A stretch of 64,000 nucleotides of DNA. It comes from Negativibacillus massiliensis (GTDB taxonomy: Bacteria > Bacillota > Clostridia > Oscillospirales > Ruminococcaceae). The notes under the pieces are model-generated. The model was not told the DNA's origin, ran no database searches, and worked only from the letters and a program-made list of their open reading frames with translations. A program made the translations under genes and the position numbers. Positions 42,169 through 53,000 of this stretch are shown piece after piece (the first letter of the stretch is position 1; every line of letters begins with the position of its first letter). The DNA lies in NCBI RefSeq assembly GCF_900148495.1, contig NZ_FTRU01000008.1:682001-746000 (forward strand), given 5' to 3'.

Positions 42169-42174
42169 TATACT
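42169..42174 (+). promoter_or_regulatory. -10 element of the cupin-hcp promoter
   Basis: TATACT without a recognisable -35, consistent with an activator-dependent promoter. Confidence 0.5.
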
Positions 42175-42248
42175 GAACGAGTAAATGATACAACTTATCA
42201 GAAAGAAATACAAAACACCAAAATACAAATAAAAATGGAGGAAACAAA

Positions 42249-42611
42249 ATGGGACTGATTAAAAATATGGAACCAGAGCAGGTACTAAATCTTGCACAGC
42301 AGGTTGCAGTGCGTCCGGGAGAGATTGTCAGCAGAACTCTGGCACAGAATCGGCATGTCAGCCTGACGCTGTTTGCATTTGCAAAAGGGGAAGAGATCAG
42401 CACACATGAATCCAACGGCGACGCAATGGTTTTGGTATTGGAAGGAACCGGGAAATTTACAGTAGACGGACAGGAATATCTGGTTCACGCTGGGGAAACA
42501 CTGATTATGCCGGCGAAAAAACCACACGCCGTATTTGGACAGGAAGAATTTAAGATGCTTTTGACTGTCGTTTTCCCATCAGAAAAACAGTTGGAAAAAG
42601 CAAGAGGATAA
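42249..42611 (+). CDS. Cupin-domain protein upstream of hcp
   Basis: 120 residues, a single cupin barrel. Motif 1 is [20 protein letters not shown], with H53 and without the usual HxH pair. Motif 2 is [31 protein letters not shown] precedes the ATG. It lies 11 bp before hcp, so the two are co-transcribed. It may protect or sense ligands in the nitrosative-stress response; the exact role is unknown. Confidence 0.88.
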   Translation: MGLIKNMEPEQVLNLAQQVAVRPGEIVSRTLAQNRHVSLTLFAFAKGEEISTHESNGDAMVLVLEGTGKFTVDGQEYLVHAGETLIMPAKKPHAVFGQEEFKMLLTVVFPSEKQLEKARG

Positions 42612-42622
42612 GGAGGAGACAA

Positions 42623-44266
42623 ATGGATTATCAGATGTTTTGTTATCAGTGTCAGGAAACAGCAGGATGCAGCGGATGCACCAGAGCCGGTGTATGCGGA
42701 AAGACAGCAGATGTTGCTAATATGCAGGACCTTTTGGTCTATGTGACAAAAGGTTTGTCCGCAGTAACGACCCAGCTTCGCAGAGAAGGCAAGACAATCG
42801 AGCCTTCGGTCAATCATCGTGTGACCCTCAATCTGTTTATCACCATTACCAATGCAAACTTTGATAAAGAGATGATTACAAAGGCGATTGAAGAGACACT
42901 TCGTGTTAAGCAGGAACTCCTGAAACAGGTTGTCAATCAGACAAGGCTGCCGAAAGCAGCTCTTTGGGAAGGAACGGTTTCCCAGTTTGAACAGAAGGCA
43001 AAGGAAGTCGGTGTCCTTACAACCGAAAACGAGAATATCCGCAGCCTGCGGGAACTGATTACCTATGGTTTAAAGGGACTTTCCGCCTATACAAAGCATG
43101 CAAATGCTCTGTTAAAGGATAATGAGGAGATCGACAGCTTTATTCAGCGTGCTCTGGCATCGACACTGGATGACAGTTTATCCCTCAATGACCTGATTGC
43201 GCTGACCATGGAAACCGGAAAATACGGTGTAGAAGGTATGGCTCTTTTGGACCAGGCAAATACACAGGCTTACGGAAATCCAAGAATCAGCAAGGTAAAA
43301 CTTGGTGTCAACAAAAATCCGGGTATTCTTGTTTCGGGTCATGACCTGAGAGATCTTGAAATGCTCTTGGAGCAGACCCAGGGTACCGGTGTGGATGTAT
43401 ACACCCATTCGGAGATGCTGCCAGCCCATTATTATCCGGCTTTCAAAAAGTACCCGAATTTTGTGGGTAATTACGGAAATGCATGGTGGAGACAGAAGGA
43501 AGAATTTGAATCGTTTGGTGGCCCGATTTTGATGACTACCAACTGCATTGTTCCGCCAAAGGACAGCTATAAAGATCGTTTGTATACAACCGGTGCAGCG
43601 GGTTATCCGGGATGCCGCCATATTGCCGGAAAAATTGGGGAAAAGAAGGACTTTTCTGAGATTATTGCAAAGGCAAAAACATGTCCTCCTCCAACCGAAA
43701 TCGAAACAGGTGAGATTGTCGGCGGTTTTGCACACAATCAGGTGATAGAACTGGCGGACAAAATTGTGGATGCGGTAAAAGAAGGTGCAATCAAGAAATT
43801 TGTTGTTATGGCAGGCTGTGATGGTCGTGCTGTCAGCCGTAGCTATTACACTGACTTTGCCAAAGCACTTCCAAAAGATACTGTCATTCTGACCGCTGGT
43901 TGTGCAAAATATAGGTATAATAAACTGAATCTGGGAGAGATCGGCGGTATTCCGCGTGTACTGGATGCTGGTCAGTGCAACGATTCTTATTCTTTGGCAG
44001 TGATTGCGATGAAACTGAAAGAAGTGTTTGGTCTTGAGGACATCAATGACCTGCCGATCATCTATAATATTGCCTGGTATGAGCAGAAAGCGGTAATTGT
44101 ACTGCTGGCACTCTTGTACCTTGGTGTGAAAAACATTCATCTTGGTCCAACCCTGCCTGCATTTTTAAGCCCGAATGTTGCAAAAGTTCTGGTGGATAAT
44201 TTTGGAATTGCGGGTATCACAACGGTAGATCAGGATATAGAAATCTTTTTTGGTAAATCAAACTAA
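42623..44266 (+). CDS. hcp: Hydroxylamine reductase / hybrid cluster protein, class I
   Basis: 547 residues. The N-terminal cluster is C7-x2-C10-x8-C19-x5-C25 in [15 protein letters not shown] and GVCGK. The hybrid Fe-S-O cluster ligands lie in later motifs such as [23 protein letters not shown] and AGCDGR. The enzyme reduces nitric oxide or hydroxylamine and protects anaerobes against nitrosative stress. It forms an operon with the cupin gene. It has an AAGGAGGAGAC ribosome site. Confidence 0.96.
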   Translation: MDYQMFCYQCQETAGCSGCTRAGVCGKTADVANMQDLLVYVTKGLSAVTTQLRREGKTIEPSVNHRVTLNLFITITNANFDKEMITKAIEETLRVKQELLKQVVNQTRLPKAALWEGTVSQFEQKAKEVGVLTTENENIRSLRELITYGLKGLSAYTKHANALLKDNEEIDSFIQRALASTLDDSLSLNDLIALTMETGKYGVEGMALLDQANTQAYGNPRISKVKLGVNKNPGILVSGHDLRDLEMLLEQTQGTGVDVYTHSEMLPAHYYPAFKKYPNFVGNYGNAWWRQKEEFESFGGPILMTTNCIVPPKDSYKDRLYTTGAAGYPGCRHIAGKIGEKKDFSEIIAKAKTCPPPTEIETGEIVGGFAHNQVIELADKIVDAVKEGAIKKFVVMAGCDGRAVSRSYYTDFAKALPKDTVILTAGCAKYRYNKLNLGEIGGIPRVLDAGQCNDSYSLAVIAMKLKEVFGLEDINDLPIIYNIAWYEQKAVIVLLALLYLGVKNIHLGPTLPAFLSPNVAKVLVDNFGIAGITTVDQDIEIFFGKSN

Positions 44267-44274
44267 CAAATAGC

Positions 44275-44305
44275 AAGACCCTCCGTTTCAAAAACGGAGG
44301 GTCTT
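44275..44305. terminator. Hairpin between convergent hcp and sbcC
   Basis: AAGACCCTCCGTTT / AAACGGAGGGTCTT perfect stem. The U-tract is poor on both strands, so termination strength is uncertain. Confidence 0.65.
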
Positions 44306-44314
44306 GTGCTACTT

Positions 44315-47242
44315 TTAATCTGATAAAGAAATGGACGAACCGTTTGCGGATGGGGTGACAATGATCTTATCGTGAATTCGCTCGTACAGCTGTGATACGT
44401 GAGAGATGATACCGACCAGATGACCATCATCCTGAAGGCTCATCAGGGTCTGGATTGCCATATCCAGCGACTGTGGATCAAGGCTGCCAAAGCCCTCATC
44501 CACAAACATGGTCTGGATGCGGATGCCGCCTGCATGGTGCTGGACAACCTGCGCCAGTCCCAACGCGAGCGCCAGAGAAGCCTGAAAGCTTTCCCCGCCT
44601 GAGAGAGTGGAAACGTGGCGCGGAATGCCGGTGTAGCTGTCGAAGATTTCAAGATCGAGTCCGGAAGAGGTGTTTCCGCGGGAACGGTCCTTCTTGCGCA
44701 GCAGGCGGTAGCGGCCCATGCTCATCTGGTTAAGATGCAGGTTTGCCACTGCGATGATCTGCTCAAAGTAGCCGGACAGCACAAAACTTTCAAACGAAAG
44801 TCGCTGTGGATTTTTGCCGCTGGAAATCTCTGCAAGACCGCCGATGGTTTCGAAATCCTGCTGTAGCTGCTTTAGTTTTTTGACATAGCTTTCGATGCTA
44901 GAAAGTAAGCGGGAATTCAGATGATAACGCTCCTGAATCTGGCTTAATTCCTGCTTTTTCTCCTGCTGTTGGGCTAGCAGAATTTCTCTTTTCTCGGTCA
45001 GAACCTGTAAGTCAGGACGAGGACGGCTGCCGATCTGCTCGTTCAGCTGATTTCTTCTGCTTTGTGCAGCAAGCAGCTGGCGGGAATATCCGTCAATTTT
45101 CTGCTTTAATACTTCCCGCTGGCTCATCTGTTCTGCAAGGGAGAGAAAGGCAGACTCATCAGTAAACTGATTTTTGGAAAGCTGTCCTAAAAATTCTTCG
45201 GTAAGCTGCTGGCGACGTTCCAAAAGGGAAGAGAGATCTCCCGAAATCTGGGAAACAGCAGCTTCCAGCTGGCTTTTCAGGCTGCTTTCCTGCTGAAAAC
45301 GGGTGTTGATCTTTTGAATCTGCTGTTTTAGCTGCCCTTCCTGCTCGGAAAGTTGTTTCTGCTCTGCCAGCAAAGAAGAAAGGGTTTGTTCGCTATCCGG
45401 AGAAGAATGAGCTTGATATTCTTCGGTCAGGGTGTGCAGGGAAGCGCTTAATGCGCTGACCTTCTCCTGTGTTGGAAGGATCTGTTCCTGAAGGTAATCC
45501 GGGTCAAAGTAACGGCTGTGGGAAACTTTTTCGAGCGGTATCTTTTGAACGATCAGTGCTTCCAGCTGTTGGATTTGCGATTGGACTTTTAAGAGAAGTT
45601 CCTGAACTTTTTGTTCCGGTGTAGGATGGGAGAGAAAATTTTGGTCAAATAGCTGCGGCTGCTTGGAAACCAGTTCTTCCAGTAAAGCCTGTTTGGAAGA
45701 AAGGGTTCCGAATGCCTGCTGCATTTTGGTGGAAAGAAGGTTAAGCTCATCTGCATCGACCTCCTGTCCCGATGCAAAGGCGGGGGACGGATGATGAACC
45801 GAACCGCATACCGGACAGGGAACACCTTCCGATAGTTCCTGAGCCAAAAGTGCTGCCTGCATCTTGTGCATGGTATCCTGTGCCTGCTGATAATTTTGAG
45901 AAGCAAGCTCAAACTGCTGTCGCGAGGAAGTAATTTCCTGACAGAGCGTTTGAGCGCGAAGCAGGAGAGAAGCCTGCTGCGAAAACTTTGCCCGCTCCAG
46001 CAGCAGCTGACTTAAAGCAGCGCTTCGTTTAGCACTGGCAAGTTCCTTTTTGAGCTGGGAGATGCGGGCAGCTGTTTCCTCCTGACGCTTTTGCTGTTCG
46101 ATGGCCTGCTCCAGTTTTTGAATCTTTTGGTAACAGAGGTCGCGCTGCAAGTTAAGTGTTTCGACCTGCTGAAACTGTTCTGCTGCGCGCAAAAAATCCG
46201 CACTTTTGTTAGTAAGCTCCTGTTTTGCCTTGGCAAGCTGATCTGACTTTTCTGCAGTCTGACGTCGACAGTCCCGAAGCAAGGTGTAAACTGGCATCAT
46301 CTGGGAGGCAGTATCTAAAAGAGAGAGCTGTTCTTTCTGGCGGGAAATCTCCTCGTCTTGGGAAAGAAGATCCAGAAGCTCAGCTTCTACCGTTTCCCGA
46401 AGCCCAAACAGCTGCTCGAGTTCCTGCGCTTTTTGCAGACAAAGGGTAGCATCAGAAAGAGAAGCTTCTGTTTTTTCCACTTCCTGATTTAGAACAGTAA
46501 TCTGCTCCTTTTGGGATAGGAGGGTTTGATTTAAATGCTCGCAGACGGCAGAAGGGGACGGATATTCTGCATGGATGAGGTTATGCAGAACCTCATCTTC
46601 GGAACAGTCGAGCTGTGACAGCATCGAAAGAGCAGCCTGACGCGCGGTGTCAGATTCTTTTTTGAGCTGGTCAGCACGTTTGGAAAGCTCTGCGGTAAAT
46701 CGCTCATAGAGGTCAGTCTGAAAAATCTGGCGGAAGATATCCTGCTTTTCCTTGCTGGAAGCGTCCAGAAACCGCCGGAATTCTCCCTGCGCGAGCATGA
46801 CGATCTTGCGGAACTGCTCACAGTTTAAGCCCAAAAGTTCCTCAATGCGGGCATTGGCATCCCGTCCGGTCAAAACCTGCTGATCTGGCAAGGTAAACAG
46901 AACTTCTCCACTTGATTCGATCAGCTCTTTTTTGCGTTTGGAGTAGACCATCTGTTTGGGAGTGCGGCGGATGTGATAGGTTTTTCCTTCCAGAGAAAAG
47001 GTAAATTCAACAAAGCAGAGATCCTGCGGCTGCGCGTGATGGCTTTTAAAGGAATCGGTGGTGCGGGTATTGCCGCTTGCATGGGAATAGAGCGCAAAGC
47101 AGATGGCATCAAAGATAGTGGTTTTGCCGGCGCCTGTTGGTCCGGAAATCAGGAAAATTCCGCTTTCAAATTGGGTGAAATCAATTTCCACCGTATCCGG
47201 ATAGGGACCAAACGCATGAAATTTTAGTAAGATTGGTTTCAT
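44315..47242 (-). CDS. sbcC: Exonuclease SbcC (Rad50-like SMC ATPase)
   Basis: 975 residues. Walker A GPTGAGKT is at 34-41. Two long coiled-coil arms surround the zinc hook CPVC (C476 and C479). The signature LSGGES is near 880, and the Walker B is MFVDEGFGSLD. With SbcD it cleaves hairpins and protein-blocked DNA ends. Its ATG overlaps the sbcD stop by 4 bases (ATGA), showing translational coupling. This is of interest because the chromosome here carries many long palindromes, which SbcCD attacks. Confidence 0.95.
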   Translation of the reverse strand: MKPILLKFHAFGPYPDTVEIDFTQFESGIFLISGPTGAGKTTIFDAICFALYSHASGNTRTTDSFKSHHAQPQDLCFVEFTFSLEGKTYHIRRTPKQMVYSKRKKELIESSGEVLFTLPDQQVLTGRDANARIEELLGLNCEQFRKIVMLAQGEFRRFLDASSKEKQDIFRQIFQTDLYERFTAELSKRADQLKKESDTARQAALSMLSQLDCSEDEVLHNLIHAEYPSPSAVCEHLNQTLLSQKEQITVLNQEVEKTEASLSDATLCLQKAQELEQLFGLRETVEAELLDLLSQDEEISRQKEQLSLLDTASQMMPVYTLLRDCRRQTAEKSDQLAKAKQELTNKSADFLRAAEQFQQVETLNLQRDLCYQKIQKLEQAIEQQKRQEETAARISQLKKELASAKRSAALSQLLLERAKFSQQASLLLRAQTLCQEITSSRQQFELASQNYQQAQDTMHKMQAALLAQELSEGVPCPVCGSVHHPSPAFASGQEVDADELNLLSTKMQQAFGTLSSKQALLEELVSKQPQLFDQNFLSHPTPEQKVQELLLKVQSQIQQLEALIVQKIPLEKVSHSRYFDPDYLQEQILPTQEKVSALSASLHTLTEEYQAHSSPDSEQTLSSLLAEQKQLSEQEGQLKQQIQKINTRFQQESSLKSQLEAAVSQISGDLSSLLERRQQLTEEFLGQLSKNQFTDESAFLSLAEQMSQREVLKQKIDGYSRQLLAAQSRRNQLNEQIGSRPRPDLQVLTEKREILLAQQQEKKQELSQIQERYHLNSRLLSSIESYVKKLKQLQQDFETIGGLAEISSGKNPQRLSFESFVLSGYFEQIIAVANLHLNQMSMGRYRLLRKKDRSRGNTSSGLDLEIFDSYTGIPRHVSTLSGGESFQASLALALGLAQVVQHHAGGIRIQTMFVDEGFGSLDPQSLDMAIQTLMSLQDDGHLVGIISHVSQLYERIHDKIIVTPSANGSSISLSD

Positions 47243-48411
47243 TCTTCTTCCTCCCTGTCCTTTTCTGCCTTTTTCAGTGCCTGTGAAACGATGTCCTGTT
47301 TCTCTTTATCCAGCTGCTGACCGGTGATATGCTGATAAAAACGGGAAAACAGTTCCATCGGTTCAAGGGCTGCAAGGTCAAGAGAAAGTTCCGGTGTATT
47401 TTGCTGGACACTTTGACAGAAGGAAAGCCCCAGTGTGTGCGGATAAACTTCCCGCAGACGGCTCATAGCGTTTAAAACAGGACCATCCGAGATAATCTGT
47501 GCAAAGACGTAGTCTTCACTCTTGTTTTCCTGCTTACAAAGTTCCTCCATCGTCCCGCAAATAAGCCGCAGATCCCGACGGGGGATAAGTGGGATAAGAG
47601 AAAAAGAGATTTTCCCTTTTTCGGTGATTTCTACAACAGTGACCGATTTGCTGTTTTTGGCCTCATCCACTGAATATTTGAGCGGAGAACCACTGTAACG
47701 CATGGTATTGCTTCCAGCGCGCTGCGCAGAATGCAGGTGTCCTAAAGCGACATAGTCAAACAGCCCTTCGCAGCAGGAAAGATCGGTCAGATCGCTGGTA
47801 CCGACCGAAGTTTCTGATCCGCAGGTCTGCGGCAGAATAGGGGTATTTTCTTCACTTTCATGGTGCTGATGCATAAAAAATCCGTGAGCAAGCAGGACAT
47901 TTCGCTCATCCGGGCAGATGATATCGCGGTTATGTTCGATGATGGCTTCCAGCGCCTGCGTGGAGGTGTGGATGGAGCTGTCCTCATACATCAGACGAAC
48001 CTGTGCCGGAACAAAGTAAGGGAGCAGGAAAAAATTGATTTTGCCCAATGAATCACAGAGAGTGATCTTTTGCAGCTGCGGTTTCAGCTGGCCGGCAAGG
48101 TATAATCCGCTTTGCTCAAACAGATAGCTTCCATAAGAGACGCGACGGGGGGAGTCGTGGTTGCCGCTGATGGCAAGGATGGGAAGGTGGTAGCGGCGGA
48201 TGAGGGTGGTGAACATCTCATCCAGCAGGCTGACCGCCTGCGCAGAGGGCATCGAGCGGTCGTACAGGTCACCGCTGATAAGCAGAGCATCGATCTTTTG
48301 TTCCTCAATGATTTGACAAAGCTGCTCAAAAAATGCCCGCTGGTCATCCAACAGGGAAAATTCAAAAAGACTGCGCCCGATATGCCAGTCCGAAGTGTGC
48401 AGCAATTTCAT
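47239..48411 (-). CDS. sbcD: Exonuclease SbcD (Mre11-like nuclease)
   Basis: 390 residues from the ATG 8 bases after AAAGGAGC; a 27-residue upstream extension is atypical. Calcineurin-like phosphoesterase motifs are TSDWHIG, SGDLYDR, SGNHDS, LAHGFF and LGHLHSAQ. It forms the nuclease half of SbcCD. Confidence 0.95.
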   Translation of the reverse strand: MKLLHTSDWHIGRSLFEFSLLDDQRAFFEQLCQIIEEQKIDALLISGDLYDRSMPSAQAVSLLDEMFTTLIRRYHLPILAISGNHDSPRRVSYGSYLFEQSGLYLAGQLKPQLQKITLCDSLGKINFFLLPYFVPAQVRLMYEDSSIHTSTQALEAIIEHNRDIICPDERNVLLAHGFFMHQHHESEENTPILPQTCGSETSVGTSDLTDLSCCEGLFDYVALGHLHSAQRAGSNTMRYSGSPLKYSVDEAKNSKSVTVVEITEKGKISFSLIPLIPRRDLRLICGTMEELCKQENKSEDYVFAQIISDGPVLNAMSRLREVYPHTLGLSFCQSVQQNTPELSLDLAALEPMELFSRFYQHITGQQLDKEKQDIVSQALKKAEKDREEEE

Positions 48412-48442
48412 GAAAGGGGCTCCTTTCCAGAAGTTTGTTCCC

Positions 48443-48451
48443 ATTATACCA
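48443..48451 (-). promoter_or_regulatory. Extended -10 promoter of sbcDC
   Basis: Minus strand TGGTATAAT about 32 bases before the sbcD start; weak -35. Confidence 0.55.
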
Positions 48452-48570
48452 TAAATTTGTTTGGAACTGAATAAGCACAAAGAATCCCACAAACAGAATA
48501 AATTGTTTCACCGCATGCAAAACTAGAAAGGAACGGTAATTTTTCGAACATCAGTTTGGGAGGGAAAGCA

Positions 48571-49935
48571 GTGCGGACAAAGTGTGTCTGGGAAAAGATT
48601 TTGCCAATCAGTGTGGGGCTAATGCTGTATGAATTGGCAGCAGGGTCTTCTTTTTATTTGATGGAGCTGTCACTTGTTTTACTGGCAGGTTCTTTTTTGT
48701 TTGAGGAAAGAAGACTATTTATGCAGCTCCCAAAAACGATAAGCACTTTGGGACAGGAGCTGAAAAGGCTTTGCTGGGTTTGGATTTTTCTGGGGCTGTA
48801 TCTTGGATGGGAGATAGTTACCCTGGGCTATTCGATCTATCCGGAAGGAGTTTTTGATAAGTACAAGGTTGTTTTTCTGATGGTTTGTTTTACCATCCTG
48901 ATTTTGTGGTACCGGCAGAAAGGAACAAGCTCGGAATTCTTAATGGATAACAGAAGAAAAACACTGTTGTTTGTTTTTGCCGTATCTGCAATGACAGCGG
49001 CAGTACTTTCGGTTATCAACATTTCTTTTCCGGTGTTGTATCCGGTTTTGTATGGAAGAAGACTGTCGCTGAGACTGGACTACAATCTGTTTTCGCAGGT
49101 TGTTTTATTTGGATTGATTGCGGGAGAAACTCTGATTGGAGCGCGACAGGAAAATATTCTGTGCAAAAAACGGCTGTTTTTGTGGCTTGTCTGTGCGCCG
49201 GCGGTAGTTTTAAGTTCCTCAAGGCGCAATACCATTTTTTTGTTGTGTTTTTTCGTCTGGACAATGCTTTATACTGCGGTAAAAATAAAGAAAGAGGAAA
49301 CAGATAGCTTAGGAAAACATTCTTTGAAAGCAATCGTTTCTTGGAAATCGGTCTTGCAGTGGGCAGCCGTGCTGATGGGAGTGATTGTACTGACAGGACT
49401 GATGCAGATTTATTTGGATTGGCAGTACGAGCGGATGGAAGAAAGGGCAAGACTGGAAAACAGGGAAGTGACCGGAATTTCGGATGGTTCTGCTCTGGAA
49501 CGGTATGAGCAGATTGCGCAGGGGGGCGGAGAGTCCAAGCGAAAAATCATCTGGTCGGTGGCAATCCGGGAGTATACAGATTTTTCTTTGACCGAAAAGC
49601 TAACCGGAAAAGGGTTTGGTTATGACCGCCTGCTTTATCAAAAGACAGACGACAGAGAGCTGCTGGAAGCCTATGCACCGGAATCCAGAAGCCTTTTGTC
49701 TGCTCACTGTTTTGTGCTGGCAGATCTGTTAAACAGTGGGCTGATTGGTGCTGTGCTGGGGATTCTGGTCTGGGTTGCAATTGGAGTAAGGCTATTAAAA
49801 ATGCTTTTGGCAGGAGAAAAAGGAACCATGTTCTTTGTCATCACACTGGGCATTACCTTTGCAAACAATCTGATTTCCAATCGCTACGGTTTTTTGTACG
49901 ATAAATATTTCTGGCTGCTGCTTAGCATGTTGTGA
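48571..49935 (+). CDS. O-antigen ligase-like polytopic membrane protein
   Basis: 454 residues from GTG 6 bases after GGGAGGG. About ten membrane helices. SSSRRNTIFLLCFF in the middle, the large extracytoplasmic loop after LMQIYLDWQYERMEERARL, and TGKGFGYDRL match the layout of the Wzy/WaaL O-antigen ligase superfamily. It probably joins or polymerises surface glycans. It stands alone here between sbcD and addB, without glycosyltransferase neighbours. Confidence 0.65.
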   Translation: MRTKCVWEKILPISVGLMLYELAAGSSFYLMELSLVLLAGSFLFEERRLFMQLPKTISTLGQELKRLCWVWIFLGLYLGWEIVTLGYSIYPEGVFDKYKVVFLMVCFTILILWYRQKGTSSEFLMDNRRKTLLFVFAVSAMTAAVLSVINISFPVLYPVLYGRRLSLRLDYNLFSQVVLFGLIAGETLIGARQENILCKKRLFLWLVCAPAVVLSSSRRNTIFLLCFFVWTMLYTAVKIKKEETDSLGKHSLKAIVSWKSVLQWAAVLMGVIVLTGLMQIYLDWQYERMEERARLENREVTGISDGSALERYEQIAQGGGESKRKIIWSVAIREYTDFSLTEKLTGKGFGYDRLLYQKTDDRELLEAYAPESRSLLSAHCFVLADLLNSGLIGAVLGILVWVAIGVRLLKMLLAGEKGTMFFVITLGITFANNLISNRYGFLYDKYFWLLLSML

Positions 49936-49949
49936 TGAAAATTTATGTT

Positions 49950-49978
49950 TTGCCCAAAGTGACGGAATATGTTACAAT
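49950..49978 (+). promoter_or_regulatory. Promoter of addBA
   Basis: TTGCCC, a 17-bp spacer, then TACAAT with TGT in front (extended -10), 26 bases before the ATG. Confidence 0.65.
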
Positions 49979-50004
49979 AGAACAGCAAAAGGAGGATGAT
50001 CGAT

Positions 50005-53000
50005 ATGCTGATTCCGATTCTGGGACGAGCCGGCAGCGGCAAAACCACATGGATTCTCGACAAGGTCGAACAGACGGCAAAACAGGGTGGCAGAGTGCTG
50101 CTTATTGTGCCGGAACAGTTTTCTTTCGAGATGGAAAAAGCAGTCTATGCCCGCTGTGAGGGAAAGCTTGCAATGCAGGTGGAGGTGTATAGCTTCACCC
50201 GCCTGTGCCACCATATTTTCCAGCAGTGCGGTGGGATGGCAGGAGAGGTGCTCACCGATCCTGCACGCCAGATATTGATGAGTCTGGCACTGGGACAGGC
50301 AAGGGATCAGCTGGATCTTTATCTTCGCCCTTCCCGCAATACCGCCTTTGTTTCTACCATGCTCCGGCAGGTGGATGAGTTTAAAAATGCTGGCGTGACA
50401 CCGCAGAAGCTGCGAGAATTTTCCAAACAGACCGCCTTGCCCCAGCTGGCAAAGAAGACCGAAGAGATGTCCACCATCTATGAATATTATCAGGCGCTTC
50501 TGTCAAACCGTTTTCGGGACGAAAAGGACAGCATCCGCACCTGCTGTGACCTTTTGGAAAACAATATGTCCGGCAAGGGATATTTTAGAGGCTACACCAT
50601 CTTCATCGATTCCTTCATGACTTTTATGGCAGGGGAAAAACGCCTGATGCAGCGGATGCTTTCCGAGTGCGAAAACATGTATATCACTTTCCCAATTGAT
50701 GGATTATCAAACCGCACTTCTCAGGATGATTCTGATAAAGAAGAACCGGATTCGGACGATGATGCAATTTATCTTGAGGAAGGGACCTTTGACACTGCTA
50801 GGGAAACCGCAATGAAGCTAATCCGCAGTGCAAAGGAAGCAGGTGTTTCGGTAGCGGCACCAGTTGTCCTAAAAGAGGGACGGCGTTTTGCCTCAGAACG
50901 ACTTTCTTTTCTGGAGCACTGGTTCCCCTGCATCCATCAGCCTGAATATCAGGGAGAAGGAGAGAACGGGGACGTTGAGGTGATGCATGCGCCAAACCCG
51001 TATGAAGAGGTGCGCTTTGCTGCGGCGAAGATCGTAAACATGGTGCGCAGTCAGGGGCTTACATACAATCAGATTGCCCTCATTGCCAGAAAGATCGACC
51101 CTTATCTGACCGCAATCGAGGATATCTTCCCGAAATATAATATCCCGTTCTTCTTTGATTTCCGGGAGGATGTGCAGTCCATCCCGGTATTTTCGCTGGT
51201 GTTTTCTGCACTGGACGCGCTGCGGAGCAATTTTGATACCCAGTATCTGCTCTCCCTTGCAAAGAATCCGCTGATGGGAATGAATTCGGTGAAGACTTCC
51301 CAGCTGGAAAATTACTGCTTCTTGTGGGGAATCGACCACCGACAGTGGCTTTCAAAGGAAAACTTTGAAAATAATCCGCGCGGCATGGTAGAGGATTTTA
51401 CCGAACAGGACCGCATGGAGCTGGATGAAATCTGGCAGACAGCGCAGGAAATCATGACGCCGCTAAAACATTTTCAGGATGCACTCGGTCTTTCCGGTCA
51501 GGAACAGGCTCCAAAGGTAGATGGGCTTTGTTTTGCAAAAGCAGTGTACGATTTTCTGACTGACAGCGGTGCAAAAGAGCGGCTCGAACAGACCGTTTCG
51601 AACATTGCAAAGAGTGCGGAAGAGGAGCGGACTTTACGTTTAAATGCCGGCGCATGGGATATTATGATGGAGCTTTTGGATGTGTTTGCCCATGTGCTGC
51701 AGGAAATCCCGCTTTCTTTGGAGCAACATCGAGAGCTGTTTTTGATGGCAGCACTCAGCAGTGATATCGGTTCAATTCCAAACACTCTGGATCAGGTATC
51801 GATCGGAAGTGCAGACCGTATGCGTCCAAACAGCCCGAAAGCCACCATTGTGATCGGTGTCAATCAGGGAGAATTTCCGCCTCAGCTTTCGGAAAACGGT
51901 CTGTTTTCGGAGGTGGAGCGTGACCGTCTGCTGGAAAGCGGAATTCAGCTGAACCCTTCGGTCATCAAGCTTGATTCCTATGAAAAGTACTATCTGTATT
52001 CTGCGCTCTGTACACCATCCCATTATCTGGTCGTGACCAGCCACACCGCAAAACTCACCGGAGAGCCAACACCGGATTCCCCGGCAATCGGAGCGCTGCT
52101 GAGAATGTTCCCAGGCTGTGAACGATCTACCCATGATTTGCCGGAGGAATTTTATATCGTCAATGAACAGACCGCATTCGAGGCGCTCTGCCGCAATATC
52201 CATGAGGATTCCCCGTTTACCGCCTCATTGCTTGCCTATTTAAAGGAAGGAGAGTATGCGCCGAAAATCGAACAGGTCATGAAGGTGCTGCGTGCAGGAG
52301 CCTTCCGTATGCAGGACAGGGAGATTTCCCGAATGCTGTTTGGCAGTCGGATGCGGCTTTCCCCTTCGAGGGTCGAACGGTACTTCACCTGCCCGTTTGC
52401 TTATTTCTGTTCAGGCGGGCTTAATCTGCAGGCACGCCGCAAGGTGGAGATTTCCCCGATGCAGTCGGGAACCATCATCCATTTTGTGCTGGAACGAATG
52501 GTGTCAGCTCATGGAGGAAAGGGATTGGGAGAACTTTCCTGGGATGAGACCAAACAGGAGGTCCGTCAGCTGCTGCACCAGTTTCTTGCAGACCGCGTCA
52601 GCCGCAGTGAAAGTTTGAGTAAACGTTTTCACTATCTGTTTGAACGTTTGAGCATCACACTGACCCGCCTTTTGCGTCAGCTTGCGGCAGAATTTGCACA
52701 AAGCGAGTTTGAGCCGGTCCGCTATGAGCTGCCAATCCGTCAGGGCGGGGAGGTTGCTCCGCTGGAGCTGATGCTGGAAAACGGTGTCAGAGTCAGCGTG
52801 GAAGGAATTGTGGACCGCGTGGATTTGATGGAAAAGGACGGAAAGAAGTACGTGCGGGTAGTCGATTATAAGTCAGGCAGCAAGAATTTCCAGTTGGACG
52901 ATGTCTATTACGGGCTTAATCTGCAGATGCTCATCTACCTGTTTTCCATCTGGAAAAACGGAACAGGGGAGCTGGCAAACTGTCTGCCGGCAGGGGTACT

